64,000 nt of DNA from contig NZ_JAHKRN010000045.1 in assembly GCF_019396385.1 (NCBI RefSeq), positions 1 to 64,000 of the forward strand, in the 5' to 3' direction. Every line of letters starts with the position of its first letter. The first letter of the stretch is position 1. The stretch is from Nonomuraea harbinensis (GTDB lineage: Bacteria > Actinomycetota > Actinomycetes > Streptosporangiales > Streptosporangiaceae). Both the position numbers and the translations under genes were made by a program. Shown here piece after piece: positions 33,133 through 40,478 of the stretch. The notes below the pieces were generated by a model. It saw nothing but the letters and a program-made list of their open reading frames with translations. It ran no database searches and had not been told where the DNA came from.

Positions 33133-34566
33133 ATGTCTCGATACGACCTTCTCGTCAAGGGTGGCACCGTCGTCCTGCCGTTCCACGGCGAAATCCGCGC
33201 AGACCTGGCGGTCTCCAACGGCAAGGTCGCCGCCCTGGCCGACGACATCCCGGCCGCCGAAGCCGATGAGGTGGTCGACGCCCGCGGCAAGGTGGTGCTC
33301 CCCGGCGCCGTCGACGCCCACTTCCACCTCGGCATCTACCGGGACCTGGCGCTCGACGCCTTCGAGGAGACCCGCTCCTCGCTGGTCGGCGGCGCCACCA
33401 CGGTGCTGTCGTACTTCCGCACCGGCTCCCACTACCTCGACCGTACGGGACCGTACAAGGAGATCTTCCCCGAGGTGCTGAACGCGGTGGCGGGCCGCAC
33501 CTGGACCGACTACGCGTTCCACCTGGCGCCGATGACGGTGGACCAGATCGCCGAGATCCCCATGCTGGTGGAGGAGCACGGGGTCACGTCGTTCAAGTAC
33601 TACATGTTCTACAAGGGGTTCGACCTGGCGGCCAACAGCCGCGACGCGCGCTCCTTCACCATGGGCGACGAGTACGACCTGGGCCACCTCTATCTGCTGA
33701 TGGAGCAGATCACCGCGGTCCAGAAGGCCAACCCCGACAAGCGGCTCTCGGTCTCGCTGCACTGCGAGCAGTCGGAGCTCATGCGGGTCTTCATCGACCG
33801 CGTACGGGCCGACGGAGACCCGCAGACGCTGCGCGCCTACCACGAGGGCCGCCCGCCGCTGACCGAGCGGGTCGCCATCGGCGAGGCCACCACGCTGGCC
33901 TCGCACACCGGCACCAACCTCAACCTGCTCCACCTGTCGAGCGCGGAGGCCGTGGACGCGGTCGCGCTGGCCCGCCGCTCGTTCGGCGGTGACCTGCGCG
34001 CCGAGACGACCCTGCACCACCTGTGCCTGGACCACGACACCCTGGACGCGACCGGCAGCCTCGGCGGCAAGGTCAACCCGCCCATCCGCACCAAGGCCGA
34101 CAACGAGGCGCTGTGGCGGCACGCGGCCGAGGGCACCATCGACTGGGTGGCCTCCGACCACGCCTGCTGCATGGAGGCCGAGAAGGGCGACCAGCTCTGG
34201 CCGGCCCGCCCCGGCTTCGGCGGCACCGCCCTGCTCTACCCGGTGCTGTTCTCCGAGGGGCACCGCAAGCGCGGCCTGTCGCTGTCCAGGATCGCCGAGC
34301 TGGCCTCGGCCAACCCGGCCCGCGCCTACAACCTGTGGGGCCGCAAGGGCAGCCTCATGGTCGGCTTCGACGCCGACCTGACCGTGGTCGACCCCGAGCT
34401 GGCGCAGCCGGTCACCAACGAGGTGTGCCTGTCGGGCCAGGACCACACCCCGTTCGAGGGGGTCGAGCTCACCGGCTGGCCCGTCGTGACCGCCGTCGGC
34501 GGGCAGGTGCGCTTCCGTGACGGCGAGACCGTCGGCGAGCCCACCGGCCGCTACGCACGCCACTGA
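33133..34566 (+). CDS. Dihydropyrimidinase/hydantoinase-like amidohydrolase
   Basis: A 477-residue cyclic amidohydrolase. Metal motif D-A-H-F-H (His63, His65), carboxylatable Lys155 in S-F-K-Y-Y-M, His210 in L-H-C-E, H-L-S-S near 266 and the Asp in A-S-D-H-A-C-C are all in place, so it should be active. It hydrolyses cyclic ureides or imides such as hydantoin, dihydropyrimidine or related rings. This gives the strongest hint that the cluster's substrate has a cyclic amide. A distant purine-rich site precedes the ATG. Confidence 0.92.
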   Translation: MSRYDLLVKGGTVVLPFHGEIRADLAVSNGKVAALADDIPAAEADEVVDARGKVVLPGAVDAHFHLGIYRDLALDAFEETRSSLVGGATTVLSYFRTGSHYLDRTGPYKEIFPEVLNAVAGRTWTDYAFHLAPMTVDQIAEIPMLVEEHGVTSFKYYMFYKGFDLAANSRDARSFTMGDEYDLGHLYLLMEQITAVQKANPDKRLSVSLHCEQSELMRVFIDRVRADGDPQTLRAYHEGRPPLTERVAIGEATTLASHTGTNLNLLHLSSAEAVDAVALARRSFGGDLRAETTLHHLCLDHDTLDATGSLGGKVNPPIRTKADNEALWRHAAEGTIDWVASDHACCMEAEKGDQLWPARPGFGGTALLYPVLFSEGHRKRGLSLSRIAELASANPARAYNLWGRKGSLMVGFDADLTVVDPELAQPVTNEVCLSGQDHTPFEGVELTGWPVVTAVGGQVRFRDGETVGEPTGRYARH

Positions 34567-34578
34567 CCTGCGTTAACC

Positions 34579-34628
34579 AGGGGTCGCTCAAACATCAGAC
34601 CTATTGACAGGGTTCTTGGGCGACCCCT
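34579..34628. repeat. Inverted repeat bracketing the LIV promoter
   Basis: AGGGGTCGC (34579-34587) and GCGACCCCT (34620-34628) are perfect 9-bp arms separated by 32 nt that contain the ACATCAGAC element and the -35 box. It may be a terminator for the hydantoinase gene, an operator or a DNA-loop element. Confidence 0.45.
34592..34600. promoter_or_regulatory. ACATCAGAC element (second shared motif)
   Basis: Ends 3 nt before the TTGACA of the LIV transporter promoter. Same sequence and similar relative placement as at 6947-6955, upstream of the receptor operon. Confidence 0.5.
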
Positions 34629-34666
34629 AGCTTTTTCCATTGAAACGCTGTTTCGTTTTGTGGAAC
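34604..34666 (+). promoter_or_regulatory. Promoter with tripartite operator, site 8
   Basis: TTGACA 34604-34609, 18-nt spacer, TAGCTT 34628-34633, then GAAAC-gct-GTTTC-(7 nt)-GGAAC at 34642-34666, a perfect match to the consensus. Controls the LIV-type transporter operon. Confidence 0.85.
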
Positions 34667-34707
34667 GACTCTGGCACTACCCGTAACACCCCCGAGGAGC
34701 GGTGCTG

Positions 34708-35577
34708 ATGAGCCCCGAGGCCATCATCGATGGGCTGTTCGCCGGTTCCATCTACGCCCTGGTCGCACTCGCCCTGGCGATCGTCTTCCAGCCGACCCGG
34801 ATCATGAACTTCGCTCAGGGCGAGGCGCTGATCCTCGGCGCCGCCGTGGCCTACCAGATCGTCGCGCTGGAGAAGCTGGGCTGGGCCGCGGCGATCGGCC
34901 TGACCATCGTGCTGGCCTGCGTCATGGGCGTGCTCATGGAACGCATGATCACCCTGCCCATCAAGCTGTCCGGATCGCGCAACGCCTGGATCATCGCGAC
35001 GCTGGCCGCGGCGCTGATCTTCCAGTCGGTGTTCAACCTGGGCTACTTCGACGTCGACGCCCTGAGACCCAGCCCGATCATCCCCGGCGGGTTCGAGGTC
35101 GCCGGGATGACCATCCAGTGGCAGGAACTGCTGACCATCGTGGCCGCGCTGGCCGTCATGGGGCTCTACGACCAGTTCCTGCGCCGCTCCGCCTACGGCA
35201 GGGCGATCCGGGCCACCGCCCACAGCTCCGACACCTCGGTGCTGATGGGCATCCCCGTGCAGCGCATCGTGGTGCTCTCCTTCGTCATCGCGGCCGTGAT
35301 CAGCGCCGTCGCCGGCCTGCTCGCCGCTCCCGTGATCTTCGTGGCCCCGGCGGCCGGCCTGGTGTTCACCATCAAGGGCTTCACCGCCGCGGTCATCGGC
35401 GGCGTCGGCTCGCCCCGCGGCGCGCTCATCGGCGGCATGATCGTCGGCCTGCTCGACACGATCGTGCGCAGCCTGGTCGGCGGCTCCATCGGCAACTTCG
35501 CCGTCTTCGCCGCCCTCGCCGTGATCCTCGTCATCTTCCCGTCCGGACTCTTCGGCAAGCCCATGGAGGCGCACTGA
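34708..35577 (+). CDS. LIV-family ABC transporter permease (LivH-like)
   Basis: A 289-residue inner-membrane permease with about eight hydrophobic segments. Family motifs are N-F-A-Q-G-E (near 35), A-T-A-H-S-S-D-T-S-V-L-M-G-I (near 170) and K-G-F-T-A-A-V-I-G-G-V-G-S-P-R-G-A (near 225). It pairs with the downstream permease-ATPase fusion. ATG 34708 has GAGGAG nine bases upstream; GTG 34702 is less likely. No receptor gene is adjacent; the receptors at 7058-9555 share the operator. Confidence 0.93.
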   Translation: MSPEAIIDGLFAGSIYALVALALAIVFQPTRIMNFAQGEALILGAAVAYQIVALEKLGWAAAIGLTIVLACVMGVLMERMITLPIKLSGSRNAWIIATLAAALIFQSVFNLGYFDVDALRPSPIIPGGFEVAGMTIQWQELLTIVAALAVMGLYDQFLRRSAYGRAIRATAHSSDTSVLMGIPVQRIVVLSFVIAAVISAVAGLLAAPVIFVAPAAGLVFTIKGFTAAVIGGVGSPRGALIGGMIVGLLDTIVRSLVGGSIGNFAVFAALAVILVIFPSGLFGKPMEAH

Positions 35578-37457
35578 TGGCAACGGTGGAAACGACCCCC
35601 GCCCGCGCCGGCGGGCGCGGCGGCTCCTTCTTCGACTCCGCGGGCTACCACCGATGGCGCACCGTGGCCCTGGCCGGGCTGACGATCGTGGCCGTCGGCG
35701 TGCTGCTCGCCTGGCCGTACATCACCGACTACTACAGCTACAACGCCTCGTACTACAACGGGCTGGTCGCCTCGGCCGGCATCAGCGCGATCCTGACGAT
35801 CTCCCTCAACCTGTGCATGGGGTACGGCGGCCTGCTGTCGATGCTCCACAGCGGCCTGCAACTGGCGGGCGGCTACGCCACCGGCTACATCGTGGTCAAG
35901 GCGAGCGGCTCGTGGCTGCTCGGCATCGTGGCCTCGACCGCCGTCGGCACCGTGATCGCCCTCATGGTGCTCGCGGTCAGCCTGCGGGCCACGTACCTGT
36001 ACTTCGGCATGATCACCCTGGCCGCCAACCTCATCGTGGTCGAGGTCGGCCGCGAATGGGAGCTGGTCACCGGCGGCATCGTCGGCATCAGCGGCATCGC
36101 GCCCGGCGCCGGCGGCGAGATCATGCCCAAGGAGGTCTTCTACTACGTGGTGCTGGGCTTCCTCGTCCTGGCCTACATCGTGCAGCGCAACCTCGTGCGC
36201 AGCGGCGTCGGCCGCGCCTCGATGGCCGTGCGCGAGTCCTCCGACACCGCCTCCGCGATGGGCATCTCGCCGAACCGGGCCAAGCTCCTGCTGTTCGGCA
36301 TCTGCGGCGGCATGGCGGGCCTGTCCGGAGCCCTGTACGCGCTGCAGCTCGGGTTCATCAACCCGGACGTCGGCCTGCTCGACAACGGCATCATCTTCTT
36401 CGTCGGCCTGTTCCTCGGCGGCAGCGCCACCCTGGCAGGGCCGATCATCGGCGTCGGGTTCATCGCCCTGATCGTCGAGCTGATCAAGGACCAGGCCCGC
36501 TACACCACCCTCGTCCTCGGCCTGCTGCTGCTGGCCGCCATGATGCTGATCCCCGGCGGCATCGTCGGCACCTGGAAGAACTCGCGCTTCGGCCGCGACC
36601 GGGTGACCGAGGCCAGGGACGAGGAGCTGCCCGAACAGGTGCCCGACGTGGTGCCCGAGCTGCGCGACGCCCGGCCGGACGTGCCCGCGCTGGAAGGCAC
36701 CGGCATCGTCAAGCACTTCGGCGGCGTGCACGCGCTCGACGGCGTGGACGTGCGCATCATGCCCGGCACCGTGCACGGCATCATCGGGCCCAACGGGTCC
36801 GGCAAGTCCACGCTGGTGTCCTGCCTGACCCGCTATCACAAGATCGACGCGGGCATCGTGAAGGTGTTCGGCGAGGAGGCCGCCGCGACCGCGCACGGCG
36901 TGGCGCGGGCCGGGGTCACCCGGGTCTTCCAGGTCCCGCACCTGTTCGAGCGGGTCAGCGTGCTCGACAACGTGCTCACCGGCATGCGGACGCGCGAGTC
37001 CTACAGCTGGCTCGGCGCCGTGCTCCGCTCGCCGTCCTACCGCCGCCAGGACCAGGTGGAGCGGAAGGAGGCGCTGGAGCTGCTGGCCTTCGCCGGGCTC
37101 GCCTCCCGCGCCGACTGGCTCGCCTCGTCCCTTTCGCACGGCCAGAAGCGCCTGCTGGAGGTCGTCCGCGCGGTGGCCAGCCGGCCCAAGGTGCTCATCC
37201 TGGACGAGCCCGCCACCGGCCTGACGACCGGCGAGCTGGACGCCCTGGCCAGGCTCTGCCGGGCGCTGCGCGAGCGCGGGCTGGCCGTCGTGCTGATCGA
37301 GCACAACGTGGACTTCGTGATGAACCTCTGCGACGAGATCACCGTCCTGGAGAGCGGCAAGGTGATCGAGCAGGGCAACCCGGAACGGGTGCGCAGCTCG
37401 GCGGCGGTCCTCGAGGCGTACCTCGGCCGCCCGGACCTCATGGGAGACGAGTCGTGA
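35577..37457 (+). CDS. LivM-LivG fusion: ABC permease joined to ATPase
   Basis: A 626-residue protein combining a LivM-like permease (residues ~25-335, 8-10 membrane segments, with S-L-N-L-C-M-G-Y-G-G-L-L-S) and a LivG-like ATPase (~365-620). The ATPase has Walker A G-P-N-G-S-G-K-S-T, signature L-S-H-G-Q and Walker B V-L-I-L-D-E-P. A short acidic linker joins them. These are normally two proteins, though fusions are known in actinobacteria. ATG overlaps the LivH stop by one base. Confidence 0.93.
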   Translation: MATVETTPARAGGRGGSFFDSAGYHRWRTVALAGLTIVAVGVLLAWPYITDYYSYNASYYNGLVASAGISAILTISLNLCMGYGGLLSMLHSGLQLAGGYATGYIVVKASGSWLLGIVASTAVGTVIALMVLAVSLRATYLYFGMITLAANLIVVEVGREWELVTGGIVGISGIAPGAGGEIMPKEVFYYVVLGFLVLAYIVQRNLVRSGVGRASMAVRESSDTASAMGISPNRAKLLLFGICGGMAGLSGALYALQLGFINPDVGLLDNGIIFFVGLFLGGSATLAGPIIGVGFIALIVELIKDQARYTTLVLGLLLLAAMMLIPGGIVGTWKNSRFGRDRVTEARDEELPEQVPDVVPELRDARPDVPALEGTGIVKHFGGVHALDGVDVRIMPGTVHGIIGPNGSGKSTLVSCLTRYHKIDAGIVKVFGEEAAATAHGVARAGVTRVFQVPHLFERVSVLDNVLTGMRTRESYSWLGAVLRSPSYRRQDQVERKEALELLAFAGLASRADWLASSLSHGQKRLLEVVRAVASRPKVLILDEPATGLTTGELDALARLCRALRERGLAVVLIEHNVDFVMNLCDEITVLESGKVIEQGNPERVRSSAAVLEAYLGRPDLMGDES

Positions 37458-38188
37458 GCAGACTGCTGGAACTGTCGGGGCTGGGCGCCGCCTACGGCGG
37501 CGTGCGCGCCCTCGACGGGCTCGACCTGCACGTCGACGAGGGCGAGTTCGTCGTCCTGCTCGGCCCCAACGGGTCGGGCAAGACCACGACCATGAAGTGC
37601 GTCTCCGGGCTGCTCAAGCCCGTGGCGGGACGGATCACGTTCGCCGGCAAGGACCTGGCCAAGGTGCCCGGCTGGAAGCGGCCCGCCCTCGGGCTCGGCC
37701 ACGTGCCCGAGGGCCGGCAGATCTTCCCCGAGCACACCGTCATGGAGAACCTCACCCTGGGCGCCTTCCCGGTGCGGCGCAAGCGCGCCGAGACCGAGCG
37801 GCGGCGTGAGGAGATGCTGGAGCTGTTCCCGCGGCTGGCCGAGCGGAGCACCCAGCTCGCCGGCACGCTCTCGGGCGGCGAGGCGCAGATGCTCGCGGTC
37901 GCCCGCGCCCTGATGGGCGACCCGCGCCTGCTCATGCTGGACGAGCCGTCGCTGGGGCTGGCGCCGCTGAAGGTCATCGAGCTGTTCGGCTATCTCAAGC
38001 GGCTGCACGAGGAGCGCGGGCTCACCATCCTGCTCGTCGAGCAGCAGGCCAGCACCGCGCTGCGGCTCGCCGACCGCGGCTACGTGCTCGACCACGGGAC
38101 GGTGGGGCTGGAGGGCACCGCGGCCGAGCTGCGCGACGACCCCCGCGTCCAGGCCGCCTACCTGGGACAGCTCCGAGAGTCCGCCTGA
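37454..38188 (+). CDS. LIV-family ABC transporter ATPase (LivF-like)
   Basis: A 244-residue ATPase with Walker A G-P-N-G-S-G-K-T-T, the LivF-type G-H-V-P-E-G-R-Q-I-F-P motif, signature L-S-G-G-E and Walker B L-L-M-L-D-E-P. It would form the heterodimeric motor with the LivG half of the preceding protein. GTG start overlaps that gene's stop by GTGA. A perfect 32-bp palindrome 12 nt after the stop ends the operon. Confidence 0.94.
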   Translation: MSRLLELSGLGAAYGGVRALDGLDLHVDEGEFVVLLGPNGSGKTTTMKCVSGLLKPVAGRITFAGKDLAKVPGWKRPALGLGHVPEGRQIFPEHTVMENLTLGAFPVRRKRAETERRREEMLELFPRLAERSTQLAGTLSGGEAQMLAVARALMGDPRLLMLDEPSLGLAPLKVIELFGYLKRLHEERGLTILLVEQQASTALRLADRGYVLDHGTVGLEGTAAELRDDPRVQAAYLGQLRESA

Positions 38189-38200
38189 CACCCACCAGCG

Positions 38201-38232
38201 GAACGTCCGGTACGGATCCGTACCGGACGTTC
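38201..38232. terminator. Perfect 32-bp palindrome, terminator of the LIV operon
   Basis: GAACGTCCGGTACGGA and its exact complement follow without any loop, then TGTTGTGT. It begins 12 nt after the LivF stop. The T-rich run on the plus strand supports termination of that strand. Confidence 0.85.
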
Positions 38233-38252
38233 TGTTGTGTACGGGTCCCATG

Positions 38253-38288
38253 CCGAGGCCCCCTCCCCGGCCGGGAAGGGGGCCTCGG
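38253..38288. terminator. Hairpin ending the minus-strand membrane-protein operon
   Basis: A 12-bp stem (ccgaggccccct with agggggcctcgg) around a 12-nt GC-rich loop, ending 8 nt before the stop of the 38297 gene. Back-to-back with the preceding palindrome, it insulates the convergent units. Confidence 0.75.
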
Positions 38289-38296
38289 TCGTCCGG

Positions 38297-39031
38297 TCAG
38301 CCGAAGGCGGTGGTGCCGGGCTTGACGACGCCGAGGAAGGCCGCCAGGAGCACCAGGAACCAGATCGCGTACACGTACGGCAGGCACGTCTGCACGGACG
38401 TGCGGATCCTGGCTTCGACCTCCGGCGTGGAACCCTCGGAGACCAGCTTGCCGAACGCCGGCCCGAACGGCTTCAGCCGCCAGCGGATCATCACGCCGGC
38501 GAGGATGCAGAGCCCGTAGGCGGCGAGCTTGGCGCCCAGCCACTTCGGGTTCGTCTGGACGCCGAACGGCTCCGGCACGACCATCATGTACGCGCCGATG
38601 CCGACCAGCACGACCACCAGGCCGTACCGGACGACCAGGTCGAGCCGCTGCACGATCCGGCCGAGCGCGGTGGCGCCCTTGGTGTAGTCGTAGACGACCA
38701 GCGCCAGCCAGCACAGCGCGGCCACCCAGACGAGGGCGACGAACCACCAGGGGAAGTAGTCCTCGGCGAACGGCCCGAGCGCCATCAGCGTCACGCCGCT
38801 GGGCAGGAACAGCACCAGGCAGATGCGCGGCGCCATGTCGACCGCGTGCATGATCTTGGCGGCCACCGACCGGGCGGGGGTGGGCAGGTCGGACTTGAGG
38901 ATGAAGCGGCTGGAGTAGAAGACGCCGATGTCGCTGCCCAGCCAGTACACGAACAGGACGATGTGCAGGAAGATCGCCAAACTGTAGGCGTTGAGCCCAT
39001 GAACCGGTTCGATGGGCGCGGCGAGGATCAT
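38297..39031 (-). CDS. Polytopic membrane protein, CopD-like
   Basis: A 244-residue protein with about six hydrophobic segments. The N-terminal A-I-F-L-H-I-V-L-F-V-Y-W-L-G-S-D resembles CopD-type membrane proteins and heme/quinone-binding four-helix families, with a conserved His in helix 1 and another at A-V-D-M-A-P-R. Function unknown; electron transfer or transport across the membrane is possible. A CGGAGA site precedes the ATG. It follows the double-cupin gene by ~90 nt, but a 12-bp hairpin lies between them. Confidence 0.75.
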   Translation of the reverse strand: MILAAPIEPVHGLNAYSLAIFLHIVLFVYWLGSDIGVFYSSRFILKSDLPTPARSVAAKIMHAVDMAPRICLVLFLPSGVTLMALGPFAEDYFPWWFVALVWVAALCWLALVVYDYTKGATALGRIVQRLDLVVRYGLVVVLVGIGAYMMVVPEPFGVQTNPKWLGAKLAAYGLCILAGVMIRWRLKPFGPAFGKLVSEGSTPEVEARIRTSVQTCLPYVYAIWFLVLLAAFLGVVKPGTTAFG

Positions 39032-39055
39032 GAGTGAGTCTCCGTAGGAGTGCGT

Positions 39056-39083
39056 GTGGCCGGGTCCCTCGGGACCCGGCCAC
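39056..39083 (-). terminator. Hairpin after the double-cupin gene
   Basis: Perfect 12-bp stem GTGGCCGGGTCC/GGACCCGGCCAC with a 4-nt loop, 40 nt downstream of the double-cupin stop. No T-run. May attenuate read-through to the membrane-protein gene. Confidence 0.65.
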
Positions 39084-39122
39084 GTTGATTCAACACGGTG
39101 ATTCATGAGGTGTCAGGCGTGA

Positions 39123-40373
39123 CTACATGCCGTCGCCGTCCCAGCGGCCGCGCGAGCGGCTGCGCACGGGCAGGCTGGAGAGGATCGGCGCGGGGATGGG
39201 GTCGCCCTGCTTCCAGACGCGGCCCGCGCCCCAGTTGTGCGCGTGCTCGTCGGTGCGCTGGTCGGGGTGCTCCAGGTCGGCCGGGGCCGCGCCCCAGTCG
39301 GCCTCCGGGACCCCGTGGTCGTGGTCGCCGTGGTCGTGGTCGTGGTCATGACTGTGGTCATGGTCGTGGTCGCCGTGGCCGCCCTGCAGCCGGGCGGTGT
39401 CGAGGGCCTTGGCGATGGCGATCAGGCTGGCGTCGGTGCCGAGGCCGTGCTCCACGACGTCGCCCTCGTCGGCGCCCTGGCTGCGCGCGTACTCCAGCGA
39501 CGCCCGCAGCATCTCCATGTCCTCGTCGCTGCGCCGGGACTCGCCGCCGAGCTCGTGGGAGGACTGTGACCAGCGCATGGCGCCGCCGCCGGGGCCGTAG
39601 TTGATGCCCTCGCCGCCCCAGCGCACCCACTCGTTCTGGGTGTACCAGTTGAACAGCTCGCCGTCGGAGCGCAGCAGCCAGGTCGCGCCGCCCTCCATCG
39701 AGGTGAAGTGGCCGTGCTTGACCCGGGCCGGGCGGAAGAAGTAGGTGCCGAGGTCCAGGGTGCCGAAGTTGTACTCCATGTGGCCCTGGGTGGTGTACGC
39801 CTCCTCGTAGCACGGGTGGTGGGCCAGGCGGTGGTCGGCCCAGCCCTCCTGGGCGTGCACCAGCCGGGTGTAGAAGCCGGTCACCGGGTCGACGTGCAGA
39901 TACTTGATGAACAGGCCGGGCATCGGGCCGGGGTTCGGCACCGCGTCCCACTGCATGGCGTCGCTGTCGATGACGATGACGTCCTCGCGGGCGTCCGCCC
40001 AGCGCGGGGCGGCGAGCGAGTCGACCGCGTCGAAGCCGGCGTCGCCGTACTCGCGGTAGTGCAGGATGCGGGTGCCCTCGGCGAACGTGATCGCGTCGGC
40101 CGGCACGCCCTTCGGCGCGTACACGTATCCGCCCTTGCCGATCTGACGGCCGCCGTACGTCATCGAGCCTTCGAGCACGTAGTACTCGCTGTTGGCGTGG
40201 TGGATGCCCGGGCCGCGGCCCCAGTCGGTGTGGAAGTCGACCCGCAGCGACGAGGAGCCGTCCTCCTCGTCCACCGACAGGCGTCGCTCGCTGGCCCGTC
40301 CTTCCCCGCCGACCAGCTCGGCGCCGTGCCAGACGTAGTCATCTTCTTGGATCAGCTCGACATGCGGGCGCAC
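39123..40373 (-). CDS. Double-cupin protein with His/Asp-rich C-terminal tail
   Basis: A 416-residue bicupin. Cupin 1 (~40-110) has G-I-H-H-A-N-S-E-Y-Y-V-L-E-G; cupin 2 (~185-260) has H-H-P-C-Y-E-E-A-Y-T-T-Q-G-H and R-P-A-R-V-K-H-G-H. These residues fit an Fe/Mn dioxygenase or isomerase such as a gentisate- or homogentisate-like enzyme. Near residues 330-353 is a run of alternating His and Asp, probably for metal binding or storage. GTG 40373 has AAGGA seven bases upstream. The promoter and operator site 9 lie directly upstream. Confidence 0.85.
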   Translation of the reverse strand: MRPHVELIQEDDYVWHGAELVGGEGRASERRLSVDEEDGSSSLRVDFHTDWGRGPGIHHANSEYYVLEGSMTYGGRQIGKGGYVYAPKGVPADAITFAEGTRILHYREYGDAGFDAVDSLAAPRWADAREDVIVIDSDAMQWDAVPNPGPMPGLFIKYLHVDPVTGFYTRLVHAQEGWADHRLAHHPCYEEAYTTQGHMEYNFGTLDLGTYFFRPARVKHGHFTSMEGGATWLLRSDGELFNWYTQNEWVRWGGEGINYGPGGGAMRWSQSSHELGGESRRSDEDMEMLRASLEYARSQGADEGDVVEHGLGTDASLIAIAKALDTARLQGGHGDHDHDHSHDHDHDHGDHDHGVPEADWGAAPADLEHPDQRTDEHAHNWGAGRVWKQGDPIPAPILSSLPVRSRSRGRWDGDGM

Positions 40374-40406
40374 TTGGTTGTCCTTCCACCGACCGTGAAG
40401 CCGATT

Positions 40407-40474
40407 GTTCCGGTATGCGAAACGTTGTTTCTTCAGTCGATTCGAGAGTAATTGTCTGATGTATTGCGGGTCAA
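40407..40474 (-). promoter_or_regulatory. Promoter with tripartite operator, site 9
   Basis: Minus strand: TTGACC (40469-40474), 18-nt spacer, TACTCT (40445-40450), then GAAAC-aac-GTTTC-(7 nt)-GGAAC at 40407-40431. Drives the double-cupin gene. Confidence 0.82.
40454..40462. promoter_or_regulatory. GTCTGATGT element (second shared motif)
   Basis: Located between -35 and -10 of the double-cupin promoter, in the same 15-bp context as the copy at 15093-15101. Confidence 0.6.
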
Positions 40475-40478
40475 GGGC

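Noticed and set aside
39311..39384. Short repeated GTGGTCGTG pattern as a possible CRISPR or microsatellite
   Set aside because: It is the coding strand complement of the His/Asp-rich tail; no spacers or regular repeats.
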